Below the pieces are notes generated by a model, which was not told the DNA's origin, did not search any database, and was given only the letters and a program-made list of their open reading frames with translations. A stretch of 64,000 bases of DNA from Psychrobacter immobilis (GTDB lineage Bacteria; Pseudomonadota; Gammaproteobacteria; Pseudomonadales; Moraxellaceae): assembly GCF_904846065.1 (NCBI RefSeq), contig NZ_CAJGZV010000001.1:2108001-2172000 (forward strand), in the 5' to 3' direction. The first letter of the stretch is position 1. Every line of letters starts with the position of its first letter. Below, one piece after another: positions 46,790-56,217 of the stretch. Both the position numbers and the translations under genes were made by a program.

Positions 46790-47287
46790 ATGGCAAAACC
46801 GACCACAGAAAACCTAACCTTACCTGACTTTCCAGTGACGATAGTACGAAAGCTTGCCGGCAACTTTATCCATGATGAAATCAATCTCCAAGAGATGATT
46901 GCCAATACTGATAAAGGGCTTATTTTGTACTTTTATCCAAAAGACAGTACGCCAGGCTGTACCACTCAAGCAACCGAATTTACTGCTCACCTCCATGAGT
47001 TTGATGATTTAGGCTATGACATTATCGGCGTCTCACGTGATAGTGATGAATCTCACGAGAAATTCATCACCAAATATGATTTAAACATTGCCCTTATCAG
47101 CGATACTGATGAAAAACTATGCCAATACTTTGACGTTATTAAAGAAAAAAATATGTACGGCAAAATAACGTTAGGGCTGGTCCGTTCAGCGTTCATCTTT
47201 AACAAAGATGGCGAGCTGACCCATGCTCAGCGAAATCTACGTGCCAAAGGCTACACTGAACGTTTGCTTGAAACCTTAGCACCTTAA
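46790..47287 (+). CDS. bcp: Thioredoxin-dependent thiol peroxidase, Bcp/PrxQ type
   Basis: This cytosolic peroxiredoxin reduces H2O2 and organic peroxides. At 165 residues it has YFYPKDSTPGCTTQATEF with the peroxidatic Cys57. The position five residues later, which is the resolving Cys in E. coli-type Bcp (PGCTxQAC), is not Cys here. The only other Cys lies in DEKLCQYF, so the enzyme may use a different resolving partner. RNLRAKGY near the C-terminus fits the family. An ATAAGGA Shine-Dalgarno precedes the ATG. Confidence 0.93.
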   Translation: MAKPTTENLTLPDFPVTIVRKLAGNFIHDEINLQEMIANTDKGLILYFYPKDSTPGCTTQATEFTAHLHEFDDLGYDIIGVSRDSDESHEKFITKYDLNIALISDTDEKLCQYFDVIKEKNMYGKITLGLVRSAFIFNKDGELTHAQRNLRAKGYTERLLETLAP

Positions 47288-47480
47288 CCAATAAAACTAA
47301 GAGTCATAAAAAAGCATTTTAAAATAGACGCTAATAATCATTACGATAAACGCTTGATATCAGAGGCTAAAAATAGTTTTTTAATAATTTTTTAGAGCAA
47401 GCTCTTATCAGAGAAATCTCTTAAAAAACTCATCTAAAAAACAGCCCTGAATACTAAACATCTTATAACTTGAGAATCAT

Positions 47481-48977
47481 ATGAATAAACAAGCCGATAC
47501 TGCAGCGGATAACACAGCATCCAAAGCTACTCGCCAAGTATCTGTTGCCGTTATCGGTGCAGGTACTGCTGGGCAAAATGCTTTTCGTCAAGCCAGTAAA
47601 ACCCATGATAATGTTGTTATTATTAATGACGGATTCTGGACGACCACTTGTATTGCGGTCGGCTGTATGCCAAGCAAACTATTGATTGCCGCCGCTGATC
47701 GCGCGTATGAAGCCAATCACTCTGCTGAATTTGGCGTCCATGCCACTGTCCAGATAGATGGCAAGCAAGTCATGCAACGCGTTCGGGACGAGCGTGCTCA
47801 TTTTGCTAGCTATATCAAAGCTCAAGTAGATAGCTGGCCTGATCACAAAAAAATCTCAGGACGCGCTCATATCAATAACCAAGGATTCATTGAAGTCAAT
47901 GATGAGCTGATTGCCGCTGACAAAATCATCATCGCCACGGGCAGCTCTCCATTTATCCCAGATGGCTGGGCAGATAAGCTTAGTGACGCCATGCTCACCT
48001 CTGATACGATCTTTGAGCTCACAAATTTACCAAAAACAATGGCCGTCGTCGGTACAGGCGCTATCGGATTAGAGCTAGCGCAAGCCTTTAACCGCTTAGG
48101 TGTAGAAGTAACTTTGTTTAATCGTGTCAAACGTGTTGCAGGTCTCAAAGACGATGATATCAATAACAAAGCTATCGATTGCTTAAGCCGCGAATTGACC
48201 ATGCATTTGGGCAGCAAAATCAGCGATGTCGGCGTGCAAACAGCCACGGATAATGACCATTCAGCCGCGTTCATTGATTATGAAGACAGTGCTGGAGAGT
48301 CGCAACAATGGCAAGGGGAGTATGTACTGGTTGCCACTGGTCGCCGCAATAATATCAAACCGCTGGGAGTCGAACATTTAGGCGTTGAGCTTGACGACAA
48401 AGATCGTCCAAAGCACTTGAATAAAAAAACAGGTCAGATTGGTGATTTAGATGTCTATATCGTTGGTGATGCCAACGCCAATCTCCCACTATTGCATGTG
48501 GCCAGTGATGAAGGCTATAGCGCTGGAAGTATGGTCTGCGAGAATGAAGACGCCGCTCATATTCGCCCGCCCGCCACGCCCTTCTCGATTGTGTTTTGCT
48601 CACCACAAATCGTTAACGTCGGCATGTCTCTACCAGACATTCAGCAGGATACAAGCTTAGAATATGTCATCGGTAGTGTCAGCTTCGACAATCAAGGACG
48701 TAGTCGCGTGATGGGCGTCAACTGTGGCCTGCTACATATCTATGGCTGTAAAAAAACTGATAGAATCTTAGGCGCTAGTATGGTGGGTCCTGATGCCGAG
48801 TATATTGGGCACATTCTAGCGGCAGCGATTACCAATGATTTGAGTGTTAAGACCATGCTCGATACGCCTTTTTATCATCCTACGATATTAGAGGGCTTAC
48901 GTACCGCGTTACGCGATGTTCAACACAAAATGGCAATACCTTATCAGTACCAAGACACACAGGAAGATAGCTTTTAA
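47481..48977 (+). CDS. Dihydrolipoyl dehydrogenase-like flavoprotein disulfide reductase
   Basis: This 498-residue pyridine-nucleotide disulfide oxidoreductase has an FAD-binding GAGTAG (26-31), the redox pair Cys57 and Cys62 in TTCIAVGCMPSK, the NAD-binding GTGAIGLELA near 194, and the C-terminal dimer motif FYHPTILEGL. It resembles dihydrolipoamide dehydrogenases, but it stands alone, away from any 2-oxoacid dehydrogenase genes. CIAVGC differs from the usual CLNxGC. It may serve another disulfide substrate. An N-terminal extension of about 18 polar residues is present. Confidence 0.87.
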   Translation: MNKQADTAADNTASKATRQVSVAVIGAGTAGQNAFRQASKTHDNVVIINDGFWTTTCIAVGCMPSKLLIAAADRAYEANHSAEFGVHATVQIDGKQVMQRVRDERAHFASYIKAQVDSWPDHKKISGRAHINNQGFIEVNDELIAADKIIIATGSSPFIPDGWADKLSDAMLTSDTIFELTNLPKTMAVVGTGAIGLELAQAFNRLGVEVTLFNRVKRVAGLKDDDINNKAIDCLSRELTMHLGSKISDVGVQTATDNDHSAAFIDYEDSAGESQQWQGEYVLVATGRRNNIKPLGVEHLGVELDDKDRPKHLNKKTGQIGDLDVYIVGDANANLPLLHVASDEGYSAGSMVCENEDAAHIRPPATPFSIVFCSPQIVNVGMSLPDIQQDTSLEYVIGSVSFDNQGRSRVMGVNCGLLHIYGCKKTDRILGASMVGPDAEYIGHILAAAITNDLSVKTMLDTPFYHPTILEGLRTALRDVQHKMAIPYQYQDTQEDSF

Positions 48978-49080
48978 GCATCAGCTCAGCTACACTTTCA
49001 AAACAAGGATGTGTCGTATTAATCATCACTCATGTTGTGTTTGGTAGCACTGACGACTTGAGGTACTTTAAAAACTCTGC

Positions 49081-50280
49081 ATGGACCAAAAAATGGCAAT
49101 CGCTAGTATTACTGATTTTTTTAAAGAGATTGTTCGTGACCTGCATACTAGCCTCTACCTTGCGCTTGGTGGCTCTGTCGATGAAGAGTCACTTGATTGG
49201 TCGTCTCAAGCGGTAGAGCTCGCTAGTACTGCCATCAAAATCCTAATACTGCTGGCAGTGTTGGGATTTTTTTATTGGCTTGCCATTTACATCCTTAAGC
49301 AAAGTAGGACAAAAATCCGCCTGAATGAGCGCCGTACTAAGATTGTCCGTTCAGTCTTGCGTTATATCTGGATAGTTGCCAGCTTGATTGCCATTATGAG
49401 TCAGATTTATTTTGAACCAGAGACTATCAAAGCTACTGCAAAAGCCAGTACATGGGCGGGTATTTATTATGTACTTTGGGCGTCATCTGGACAGATTATC
49501 CATAAGGTGTTACAGCATTATGGTCTCAATGCTTCTATAGAGCAGCTGCTTCAAAACATCTTGTCAGTGCTGCTATTGGTACTCGGACTTGCCAGCGTCA
49601 TGGCGCAATTTGGTTTCGATATCGTCTCATTGGTCGCAGGTTTAGGGATTGTGGGCTTAGCAGTCGGTTTTGCTGCCCAATCAACGCTTGCTAATTTCAT
49701 TGCAGGTATTACCATTTTACTCGAACAATCTTTTCAGGTTGGCGACTGGATTCATATCAATGACAACGAGGGTCGCGTCGTACTCATTGCGTTACGCACC
49801 ACCCATATTTTGACGCGAGACAACATCACCGTCATTATTCCCAACTCTAACGTTGCCTCCTCTGAGGTGACCAATTTAACCTCCAAGAACTTCATACGTT
49901 TCGATATTCGTGTGCGTATCGCCTTTGAAGATGATGTCGATACTGCTCGCAAGGAAATTTTGCAGGTGCTTACTGATACCGATGTGGTACTTAGCCGTCC
50001 TGAAACCTCGGCCACCGTGGATGAAATTGGTGAGTATGGAGTGTTTTTTATTGTGCGTTTTTGGGTCAAGCCTGCCGCTGTCGCGCGCATGCCCAAAATT
50101 AAAGAAGGTCTAAAAGAAGATATCAAGCGTGCCTTTGACGCCGCTAATATTTCTACTCCTTATCCTCATATGCGTCTGCTTATGCCAAAGGATGTGGATT
50201 ATCCTATTGCCACTAAACCTTTTGCGACTACGACGCAGGTCGTGTCAGAAACACCACCACTGACCAAAGCGGATAAATAA
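49081..50280 (+). CDS. Small-conductance mechanosensitive channel family protein
   Basis: This 399-residue inner-membrane protein has about four to five hydrophobic segments. The last is a pore-lining helix rich in Gly and Ala (VAGLGIVGLAVGFAAQSTLANFIAG split by short breaks), typical of MscS. The beta domain that follows shows GDWIHINDNEGRVV and ITVIIPNSNVASSEVTNLT. It likely releases osmolytes on hypo-osmotic shock. No clear Shine-Dalgarno precedes the first ATG; the second ATG, four codons on, is possible. Confidence 0.9.
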   Translation: MDQKMAIASITDFFKEIVRDLHTSLYLALGGSVDEESLDWSSQAVELASTAIKILILLAVLGFFYWLAIYILKQSRTKIRLNERRTKIVRSVLRYIWIVASLIAIMSQIYFEPETIKATAKASTWAGIYYVLWASSGQIIHKVLQHYGLNASIEQLLQNILSVLLLVLGLASVMAQFGFDIVSLVAGLGIVGLAVGFAAQSTLANFIAGITILLEQSFQVGDWIHINDNEGRVVLIALRTTHILTRDNITVIIPNSNVASSEVTNLTSKNFIRFDIRVRIAFEDDVDTARKEILQVLTDTDVVLSRPETSATVDEIGEYGVFFIVRFWVKPAAVARMPKIKEGLKEDIKRAFDAANISTPYPHMRLLMPKDVDYPIATKPFATTTQVVSETPPLTKADK

Positions 50281-50508
50281 GCTCATTATATTATTTATCC
50301 CTTGAACAATTTACCCTACAATTTTTAGGCGTAAGGTTTTCATCCTCAGTATGATAAGCATGATTTTATGAAAGGTAGCGTTGCTGAATCTCTCTTTGAT
50401 AAACACCACCACTTTAAACTATCCTGCCCTGAATTATGGTAAAATTGGCGGTTAAACGTCTTATTTTATGATGTGCATTACTTATCAATTTAGCCCACAG
50501 GTATCCGT

Positions 50509-52812
50509 ATGACCGAAACAACCGCACCCGCATCTCTAACAGCAGCTTCACCAGAATTGTCGCTTGACCTTATTATCACCTGTGCCGATGGGCTTGAGGC
50601 ACCACTCCAAACTGAGCTGACAAGTTTTGGTATTGTAAGTGAAATCAAAAGTACAGGCCGTCTGGCAGTTACTGGTACTTTGCGTGACTTATATAGTATT
50701 TGTTTGTGGTCACGTGTCGCCTCGCGGGTATTAATGCTCATTAAACGCAAAAACATCAATGCCGAATACGATGTGGCTGAGCAACTTTATGGCTTGGCAA
50801 AATCGGTCAATTGGATTGAGCAGTTTAGTTTAGAGCAAACCTTTGCCATTCGTCTGTCGGTCGACAAGCGTGTCGCCGTCAGTCAACAGTTTGCGATGCT
50901 ACGTATCAAAGATGCGATTGCAGATACGTTCAATGAAGTTTACGACAGCCGTCCTAACGTCGATAGTAAAAACCCAGACTTTTCTATATTTGCAACCGTG
51001 AATGATAAGCAAGCTGAGCTGTATTTAGATTTATCAGGTACCAGTTTGCATCGCCGTGGGTATCGTGTGGCGATGACTGAAGCGCCACTCAAAGAAAACT
51101 TGGCAGCGGCTCTACTATATAGTGCAGGCTGGCACAAGAAAAATGAAGCTGGCAATGCACCTTTTTATAATGCGCTAATTGATCCAATGTGTGGGTCTGG
51201 CACCTTTATTATTGAAGCACTACTCATGCATTGCGATTATGCTGTGGGTATCGATAAAGCCGCCAATCAATTTGGTTTTTATCAATGGCAGCATCATGAC
51301 GATGCCTTATGGCAACAGATGATCGATGATGCCCAGACACGCTTCCGCGAAGCCTTAGCAATTGCTAATGAGCAACCAGATACATTACCGCTGATTTTGG
51401 GGTTTGATGCGGATAGCGGCGCGATTTTAGCAACAGAGAAAAACCTGATTGCCGCAGGTTTGCAAGATTTACTACCACTGCTTGATCTTGAGACGCGTGC
51501 GCTTGACCAACTGAGCACTATTCTGAAGCCACTAGTCGATGACGGTCGATTGAGCAATCCTCTAATCATCACCAACCCACCTTATGGTGAACGTTTGGGT
51601 GACGAAGAGATGATTAAGCCGTTATATCAGGCGATTGGGCTTATTTTGCAAGACAGCTTTGCTGGTAGCGGCATTGATCCGATGCTTGGCATATTGGCAT
51701 CTAATGTTGAGCAAGTTGATATCTTACCTATCAAAGAACCAAAAACCTTACGCTGTCATAATGGTGCTATCACCGTTTATTTCCGCTATGGCACGTTGAT
51801 TGCGGGACAAACGGGCAATCTCGTTAGTCGCTTCGAAAAACGTGAGATTGAAGTGGAAGAGGGACAAGACTTTATCAACCGCTTGCAAAAAAACCTGTCC
51901 AAGCTGAAGAAGTTGGCTAAAAAAGACAAGGTTAGTAATTTGCGCGTTTACAATGCTGACTTGCCCGACTTCAAAGTCGCCGTCGACTTATATGGCGACT
52001 ATGTGCACGTACAAGAATATGCGCCACCAAAAACCATTCCACCTGAGACTGCTAAAAAACGCTTCAACTTGGCATTAATGGGTATTCGTGAAGTTTTTGG
52101 TATTAACCGTGAACAAATATTTATCAAGACCCGTGCACGCCAGTCTGGTAATGACCAATATAGCAAACAGAACACCACAGAAAAGCGTGGTAAATTTCAT
52201 GTTGCACGTGAAGATGGTGCTTATTTTTACGTCAACTTTACGGACTATTTAGATACGGGTTTGTTCATTGATCACCGTAATATGCGTGCCCGTATCAAAG
52301 ACAACAGTCGTAATAAATCCGTACTGAACTTATTTGCTTATACCTGTACGGCAAGTGTACATGCAGCGCTTGCTGGCGCGAAAAAAGTCACCAGCGTTGA
52401 CTTGTCACAGAACTATCTAGACTGGGGTAAGCAAAACTTTGTATTAAATGGTCTGGACGTTAGCCGTAATAAATATCAATTCGTCGCAGCCGATATCTTT
52501 GAGTGGATTAAAGACAATACTGAACAATTTGATGTCATCTTTATCGATCCACCGACTTTTTCAAATTCGAAAAAGTTCCAAGGTACCTTTGATGTGCAGC
52601 GCGACCACTCTGCCCTCATTAATCGTGCGATGAACCGCTTGACCTCTGACGGGATTTTATATTTTTCAAATAACTTTACCCGCTTTGAGCTCGATGAGCA
52701 GTTGACTGAGCGCTATGAAATTATTGATATCACTCAAAAAACCATTGGTTTTGATTTTGATGTTAAAAAGCCGATTCATCAGAGCTTTGAGATTCGTCAT
52801 CGTCAGGGCTGA
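50509..52812 (+). CDS. rlmL: Bifunctional 23S rRNA methyltransferase RlmKL
   Basis: RlmL (RlmKL) methylates G2445 (N2) and G2069 (N7) of 23S rRNA. This 767-residue protein has an N-terminal THUMP domain (about 60-170), a first methyltransferase with DPMCGSGTF and NPPYGERLG, and a second with NLFAYTCTASVHAALAGA and DPPTFSNSK. These are the two signature catalytic motifs. E. coli RlmL is 702 residues; the difference lies in short N-terminal and linker regions. It is monocistronic, ended by a terminator at 52897-52930. Confidence 0.95.
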   Translation: MTETTAPASLTAASPELSLDLIITCADGLEAPLQTELTSFGIVSEIKSTGRLAVTGTLRDLYSICLWSRVASRVLMLIKRKNINAEYDVAEQLYGLAKSVNWIEQFSLEQTFAIRLSVDKRVAVSQQFAMLRIKDAIADTFNEVYDSRPNVDSKNPDFSIFATVNDKQAELYLDLSGTSLHRRGYRVAMTEAPLKENLAAALLYSAGWHKKNEAGNAPFYNALIDPMCGSGTFIIEALLMHCDYAVGIDKAANQFGFYQWQHHDDALWQQMIDDAQTRFREALAIANEQPDTLPLILGFDADSGAILATEKNLIAAGLQDLLPLLDLETRALDQLSTILKPLVDDGRLSNPLIITNPPYGERLGDEEMIKPLYQAIGLILQDSFAGSGIDPMLGILASNVEQVDILPIKEPKTLRCHNGAITVYFRYGTLIAGQTGNLVSRFEKREIEVEEGQDFINRLQKNLSKLKKLAKKDKVSNLRVYNADLPDFKVAVDLYGDYVHVQEYAPPKTIPPETAKKRFNLALMGIREVFGINREQIFIKTRARQSGNDQYSKQNTTEKRGKFHVAREDGAYFYVNFTDYLDTGLFIDHRNMRARIKDNSRNKSVLNLFAYTCTASVHAALAGAKKVTSVDLSQNYLDWGKQNFVLNGLDVSRNKYQFVAADIFEWIKDNTEQFDVIFIDPPTFSNSKKFQGTFDVQRDHSALINRAMNRLTSDGILYFSNNFTRFELDEQLTERYEIIDITQKTIGFDFDVKKPIHQSFEIRHRQG

Positions 52813-52896
52813 TAATTTAGGTTTATGGATGGATATGAAGGTTGACCACCGCATTTAGACGCCATCTTTTATAGTCAGTCTTGTCGTACACATAAC

Positions 52897-52930
52897 AATG
52901 ACCCAATCGGCTTTGATTGGGTCATTTTTT
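52897..52930. terminator. Intrinsic terminator after rlmKL
   Basis: A perfect 12-bp stem AATGACCCAATC / GATTGGGTCATT with a 6-nt loop and T-run separates rlmKL from the ter cluster. Confidence 0.9.
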
Positions 52931-53087
52931 GTTGTTATGATAGAGCGTCACTAAATACTAGCTAAGTAATAGCTAAGCAACCGTGAAGCGTAGATTTACG
53001 AGCGCTTTAATCCCACTATTGCGATTGTTTTTATTTATATAACTTAACTATCAAACCCTTAATCACTCTAATAACAAGGATAACCCC

Positions 53088-53663
53088 ATGGCTTTATCAC
53101 TTAATAAAGGCGGTAACTTATCGCTCACCAAAACTGACCCAAATTTGACCAAGCTGCTTATCGGTCTTGGTTGGGATGAACGCGCAACTTCTGGTGCTGA
53201 GTTTGATCTTGATGCCAGTGTGTTTTTACTGAATACGGCAGGTAAAGTACGCGGCGACCATGACTTCATTTTCTATAACCAGCTTAAGTCTGATAATGGC
53301 GCGGTTGAGCATACTGGTGATAACCGCACTGGCGAAGGTGATGGAGATGATGAAGTCGTCAAAGTGAATCTAACTCAAGTCCCAGCTGATGTGGATAAAA
53401 TTGTCGTCACTGTTACTATTCATGATGCGGCGGCTCGTAGTCAAAACTTTGGTCAAGTTGCCAATGCCTTTATTCGTGTCGTGAATGAAGAGACAGGCAC
53501 TGAAGTGGTACGTTTTGATTTGGCAGAAGATTACTCTGTTGAAACGGCCATGGTATTTGGCGAAGTCTATCGTCACAACGGTGAGTGGAAATTCCGTGCC
53601 GTTGGTCAAGGCTATTCAGGCGGCTTGCAAGCCATGTGTCAACAGTATGGCGTTGTTATCTAA
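53088..53663 (+). CDS. TerD family stress protein (first copy)
   Basis: TerD-type proteins bind Ca2+ and belong to the chemical-stress/tellurite response network. This 191-residue protein has one TerD domain with [16 protein letters not shown], and the acidic Ca-binding loop [13 protein letters not shown] at 77-89. [21 protein letters not shown] is at the C-terminus. An AAGGATA Shine-Dalgarno precedes the ATG. It opens the Ter cluster and is followed by a DUF475/TerC gene. Gene symbol is left open because TerD, TerE and TerZ cannot be separated here. Confidence 0.95.
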   Translation: MALSLNKGGNLSLTKTDPNLTKLLIGLGWDERATSGAEFDLDASVFLLNTAGKVRGDHDFIFYNQLKSDNGAVEHTGDNRTGEGDGDDEVVKVNLTQVPADVDKIVVTVTIHDAAARSQNFGQVANAFIRVVNEETGTEVVRFDLAEDYSVETAMVFGEVYRHNGEWKFRAVGQGYSGGLQAMCQQYGVVI

Positions 53664-53848
53664 TGTGATAACTTATTCATGCTTAGACTACTATATGACC
53701 ATTAAACTCAAAATATAAAGCAGGTATTAGCCCTCTATTTGTACTCACCATTAGCAATGATAATGGCTGTAAAATATGGTTGCAAAATAGTCACAATTAT
53801 TCATAGCTAAATGACTAGTAATGCTTTATGTTTCGTTTAGAATTATGC

Positions 53849-53880
53849 AAAAAAAGTGGTTAGCGATAACCGCTTTTTTT
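53849..53880 (+). terminator. Terminator hairpin in the leader of the DUF475/TerC gene
   Basis: AAAAAAAGTGGTTA pairs with TAACCGCTTTTTTT (one G-T) around a GCGA loop and ends in seven T. It lies 186 bp after the first terD stop and only 58 bp before the DUF475 ATG. A second small hairpin (GCCTA tag TAGGC) follows it. It could end terD transcription or act as an attenuator in a regulated leader. Confidence 0.8.
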
Positions 53881-53937
53881 GTGGTTTGTGCCTATAGTAG
53901 GCCGACCTTAGCTTTATGCAACCAGACAGGATGTGTC

Positions 53938-55002
53938 ATGAGACATTTTTATTTAGACTTTATTTTCACAGCCATCGCCCTAGCGGTCGCGGCATGGTGG
54001 GGATATTCACATGGCGGTATGGGCGGTATGATAACCACCCTATCTATTACCGCTATTTTGGCCGTCATGGAGATTTCATTATCGTTTGATAATGCGGTGG
54101 TCAACGCTTCAGTCCTTAAAGGCTGGGACGAGTTTTGGAAAAAGATATTTTTAACGGTAGGTATTTTAATTGCCGTCTTTGGTATGCGCTTGGTATTCCC
54201 TATTGTTATCGTTGCTGTTACTGCCGACCTTGGTATGATGCAAGTAATCGATTTGGCATTGAACGATCCTAAAGAATACTCAGCCAGATTATTGGCGCAT
54301 CATGCCGAAATCTCAGCATTTGGCGGTATTTTCTTGTTACTGGTATTCTTAAACTTCATCTTTGATGAAAAAGAAGTACACTGGTTCGATTGGCTTGAGA
54401 GCCGTCTGGCAAAATTAGGTAAAGTCGATGCCATGAGCGTGTTTGTCGCGCTTATCGTCTTGATGATTGCCGTATCATTTGCCAAGCCTGAGCAATCAGC
54501 TGCGGTCCTAATCGCTGGCGTATGGGGCATCTTAGTTTACCTTGGCGTACAAGTGGTCTCTGGTATGTTAGAGGGTGATCTTGAAGAAGAACTAGACGCT
54601 CAAGGTAACAGTACTGGTGCTGCAACTAGCGCGATTATGAAAGGTGGTATTATCGGTTTCTTATACCTAGAAGTCCTTGATGCTTCATTCAGTTTCGATG
54701 GCGTGATTGGCGCATTTGCGATTACTAATGACGTAATCGTTATTATGCTAGGTCTGGCTATTGGTGCGATGTTTGTACGTTCGATGACTATCTTCTTGGT
54801 CGACAAAGGCACCCTTGATGAATATGTCTATCTTGAGCATGGCGCGCATTATGCTATCGGTGCTTTAGCTATCATCATGCTGCTATCAGTGAAATTCCAT
54901 GTACCAGAGCTTATCACTGGTCTGATTGGTATTACCTTTATTGGTTGGGCGTTTGTCGCTTCACTCAATTATCGTAAGCGAGAAGCCAAATCAATTACTT
55001 GA
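53938..55002 (+). CDS. DUF475 / TerC family integral membrane protein
   Basis: This 354-residue polytopic membrane protein is of the TerC/DUF475 type, implicated in metal (Mn) efflux or coordination and in tellurite resistance. It shows the two conserved acidic membrane motifs, MEISLSFDNAVVNA and EVLDASFSFDGVIGAF, plus about eight to nine hydrophobic segments and an acidic loop (LEGDLEEELDAQ). The ATG at MRHFYLDF follows an AGGATG ribosome site; the frame extends 39 codons upstream, but that part overlaps the leader terminator. It lies between two terD genes. Confidence 0.9.
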   Translation: MRHFYLDFIFTAIALAVAAWWGYSHGGMGGMITTLSITAILAVMEISLSFDNAVVNASVLKGWDEFWKKIFLTVGILIAVFGMRLVFPIVIVAVTADLGMMQVIDLALNDPKEYSARLLAHHAEISAFGGIFLLLVFLNFIFDEKEVHWFDWLESRLAKLGKVDAMSVFVALIVLMIAVSFAKPEQSAAVLIAGVWGILVYLGVQVVSGMLEGDLEEELDAQGNSTGAATSAIMKGGIIGFLYLEVLDASFSFDGVIGAFAITNDVIVIMLGLAIGAMFVRSMTIFLVDKGTLDEYVYLEHGAHYAIGALAIIMLLSVKFHVPELITGLIGITFIGWAFVASLNYRKREAKSIT

Positions 55003-55085
55003 TGCTCGTTCGATGTTAAAAAACCAAGCAAAAATTTTTAATATCAAACAGTATAAAGTGGATAGATAAAGTTAGTTTAAAAATA

Positions 55086-55167
55086 GACGGGTTGTACCAA
55101 AGCAGTTGGTATGACCCGTTTTTGCTTTAAAGCACTTATTTTATACCCGTTGAATAAGTGCTTTTTT
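55086..55167 (+). terminator. Two tandem intrinsic terminators after the DUF475/TerC gene
   Basis: The first hairpin pairs ACGGGT and ACCCGT with an inner ACCAA / TTGGT stem and T-run (55087-55123). The second is a perfect AAAGCACTTATT / AATAAGTGCTTT stem with a T-run (55129-55167). Together they insulate the next terD gene. The remaining gap to 55470 shows no gene. Confidence 0.85.
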
Positions 55168-55470
55168 ATGTTGCTCTGCCTGACGATCTAATTTACTTTT
55201 TGATAACAACACCTTAACGACTGTTGCTCGAACGGTTAAGAAGTATCAGACTTGCAGCATTGATATGTCCCTTAGTAATCATATCGTAATCACACAAAAT
55301 ACGCCTTGCTTAGTAAGCAATCGCTTAGTATAGTAAATCGTAATGATATGCAGGGCGTGGCATACGAGTAAATTTATTCATTGTTTGCATTTATATATCG
55401 ACCACTGCACTATTTTAGTTTATTTTTTTATCATTCAATCCACTCAATTATTAATCAAAAGGATATTTAT

Positions 55471-56046
55471 ATGGCTATTAGCTTAACAAAAGGCGGCAAC
55501 GTAAACTTATCAAAAGAAGCGCCAGGTTTAACCAATATTACAGTCGGTCTTGGCTGGGATCCACGTGCTACTGACGGTCAAGAGTTTGACTTAGATGCGA
55601 TTGGCTTTTTGGTCAATGAAGCAGGTAAAGTACGTAATGACCAAGATTTCATCTTTTTTAACAACTTAAAGTCAGACAATGGCGCGGTTGAGCACACTGG
55701 CGATAACCGTACTGGTGAAGGCGACGGCGATGATGAAAAAATTAAAATCAATCTTGCTAGCATTCCAGCTGACGTAAGCAAAGTCGCTATCTGTGCGATT
55801 ATTTATGAAGGTCAAAGCCGCAATCAAAACTTTGGTCAAGTGGGTGACGCTTACATCCGTGTCATTAACGACAATGGCGATGCTGAAATCGCACGTTATG
55901 ACTTATCAGAAGACGGTAGCACCGAAACGGCGATGATTTTTGGTGAATTATATCGCCATAGTGGTGACTGGAAATTCCGTGCCGTCGGTCAAGGCTTCAG
56001 CGGTGGTCTTGGACCATTAGCGGCTTCTTATGGCGTTAATGTTTAA
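55471..56046 (+). CDS. TerD family stress protein (second copy)
   Basis: This 191-residue paralogue of the gene at 53088 has the same length and motifs: [19 protein letters not shown], the Ca-binding [13 protein letters not shown], and [21 protein letters not shown]. The ATG follows an AAAAGGAT Shine-Dalgarno; an upstream in-frame start would add 30 hydrophobic residues with no family support. A gene for an AIM24 protein follows in the same direction, 171 bp later, with only a weak hairpin (56085-56125) between them. Confidence 0.95.
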   Translation: MAISLTKGGNVNLSKEAPGLTNITVGLGWDPRATDGQEFDLDAIGFLVNEAGKVRNDQDFIFFNNLKSDNGAVEHTGDNRTGEGDGDDEKIKINLASIPADVSKVAICAIIYEGQSRNQNFGQVGDAYIRVINDNGDAEIARYDLSEDGSTETAMIFGELYRHSGDWKFRAVGQGFSGGLGPLAASYGVNV

Positions 56047-56217
56047 GAGCTAACTAACATCTAACGCTAATAATATAAGCCCGAAAAGCCATCAAGTGTG
56101 CCCTACTATCGCATTTGATGGCTTTAAAAGTAATGGGCTAGCGAATATCTATGGTTAAGCCGACTTACAGATATGACTTATAAACATATAGAATACTGAT
56201 ATAAGGATTCGCCCCCT

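Noticed and set aside
53664..53937. yybP-ykoY manganese riboswitch before the DUF475/TerC gene
   Set aside because: The conserved GGGGAGUAG-type element and its partner loop are absent; only a terminator and small hairpins are visible.
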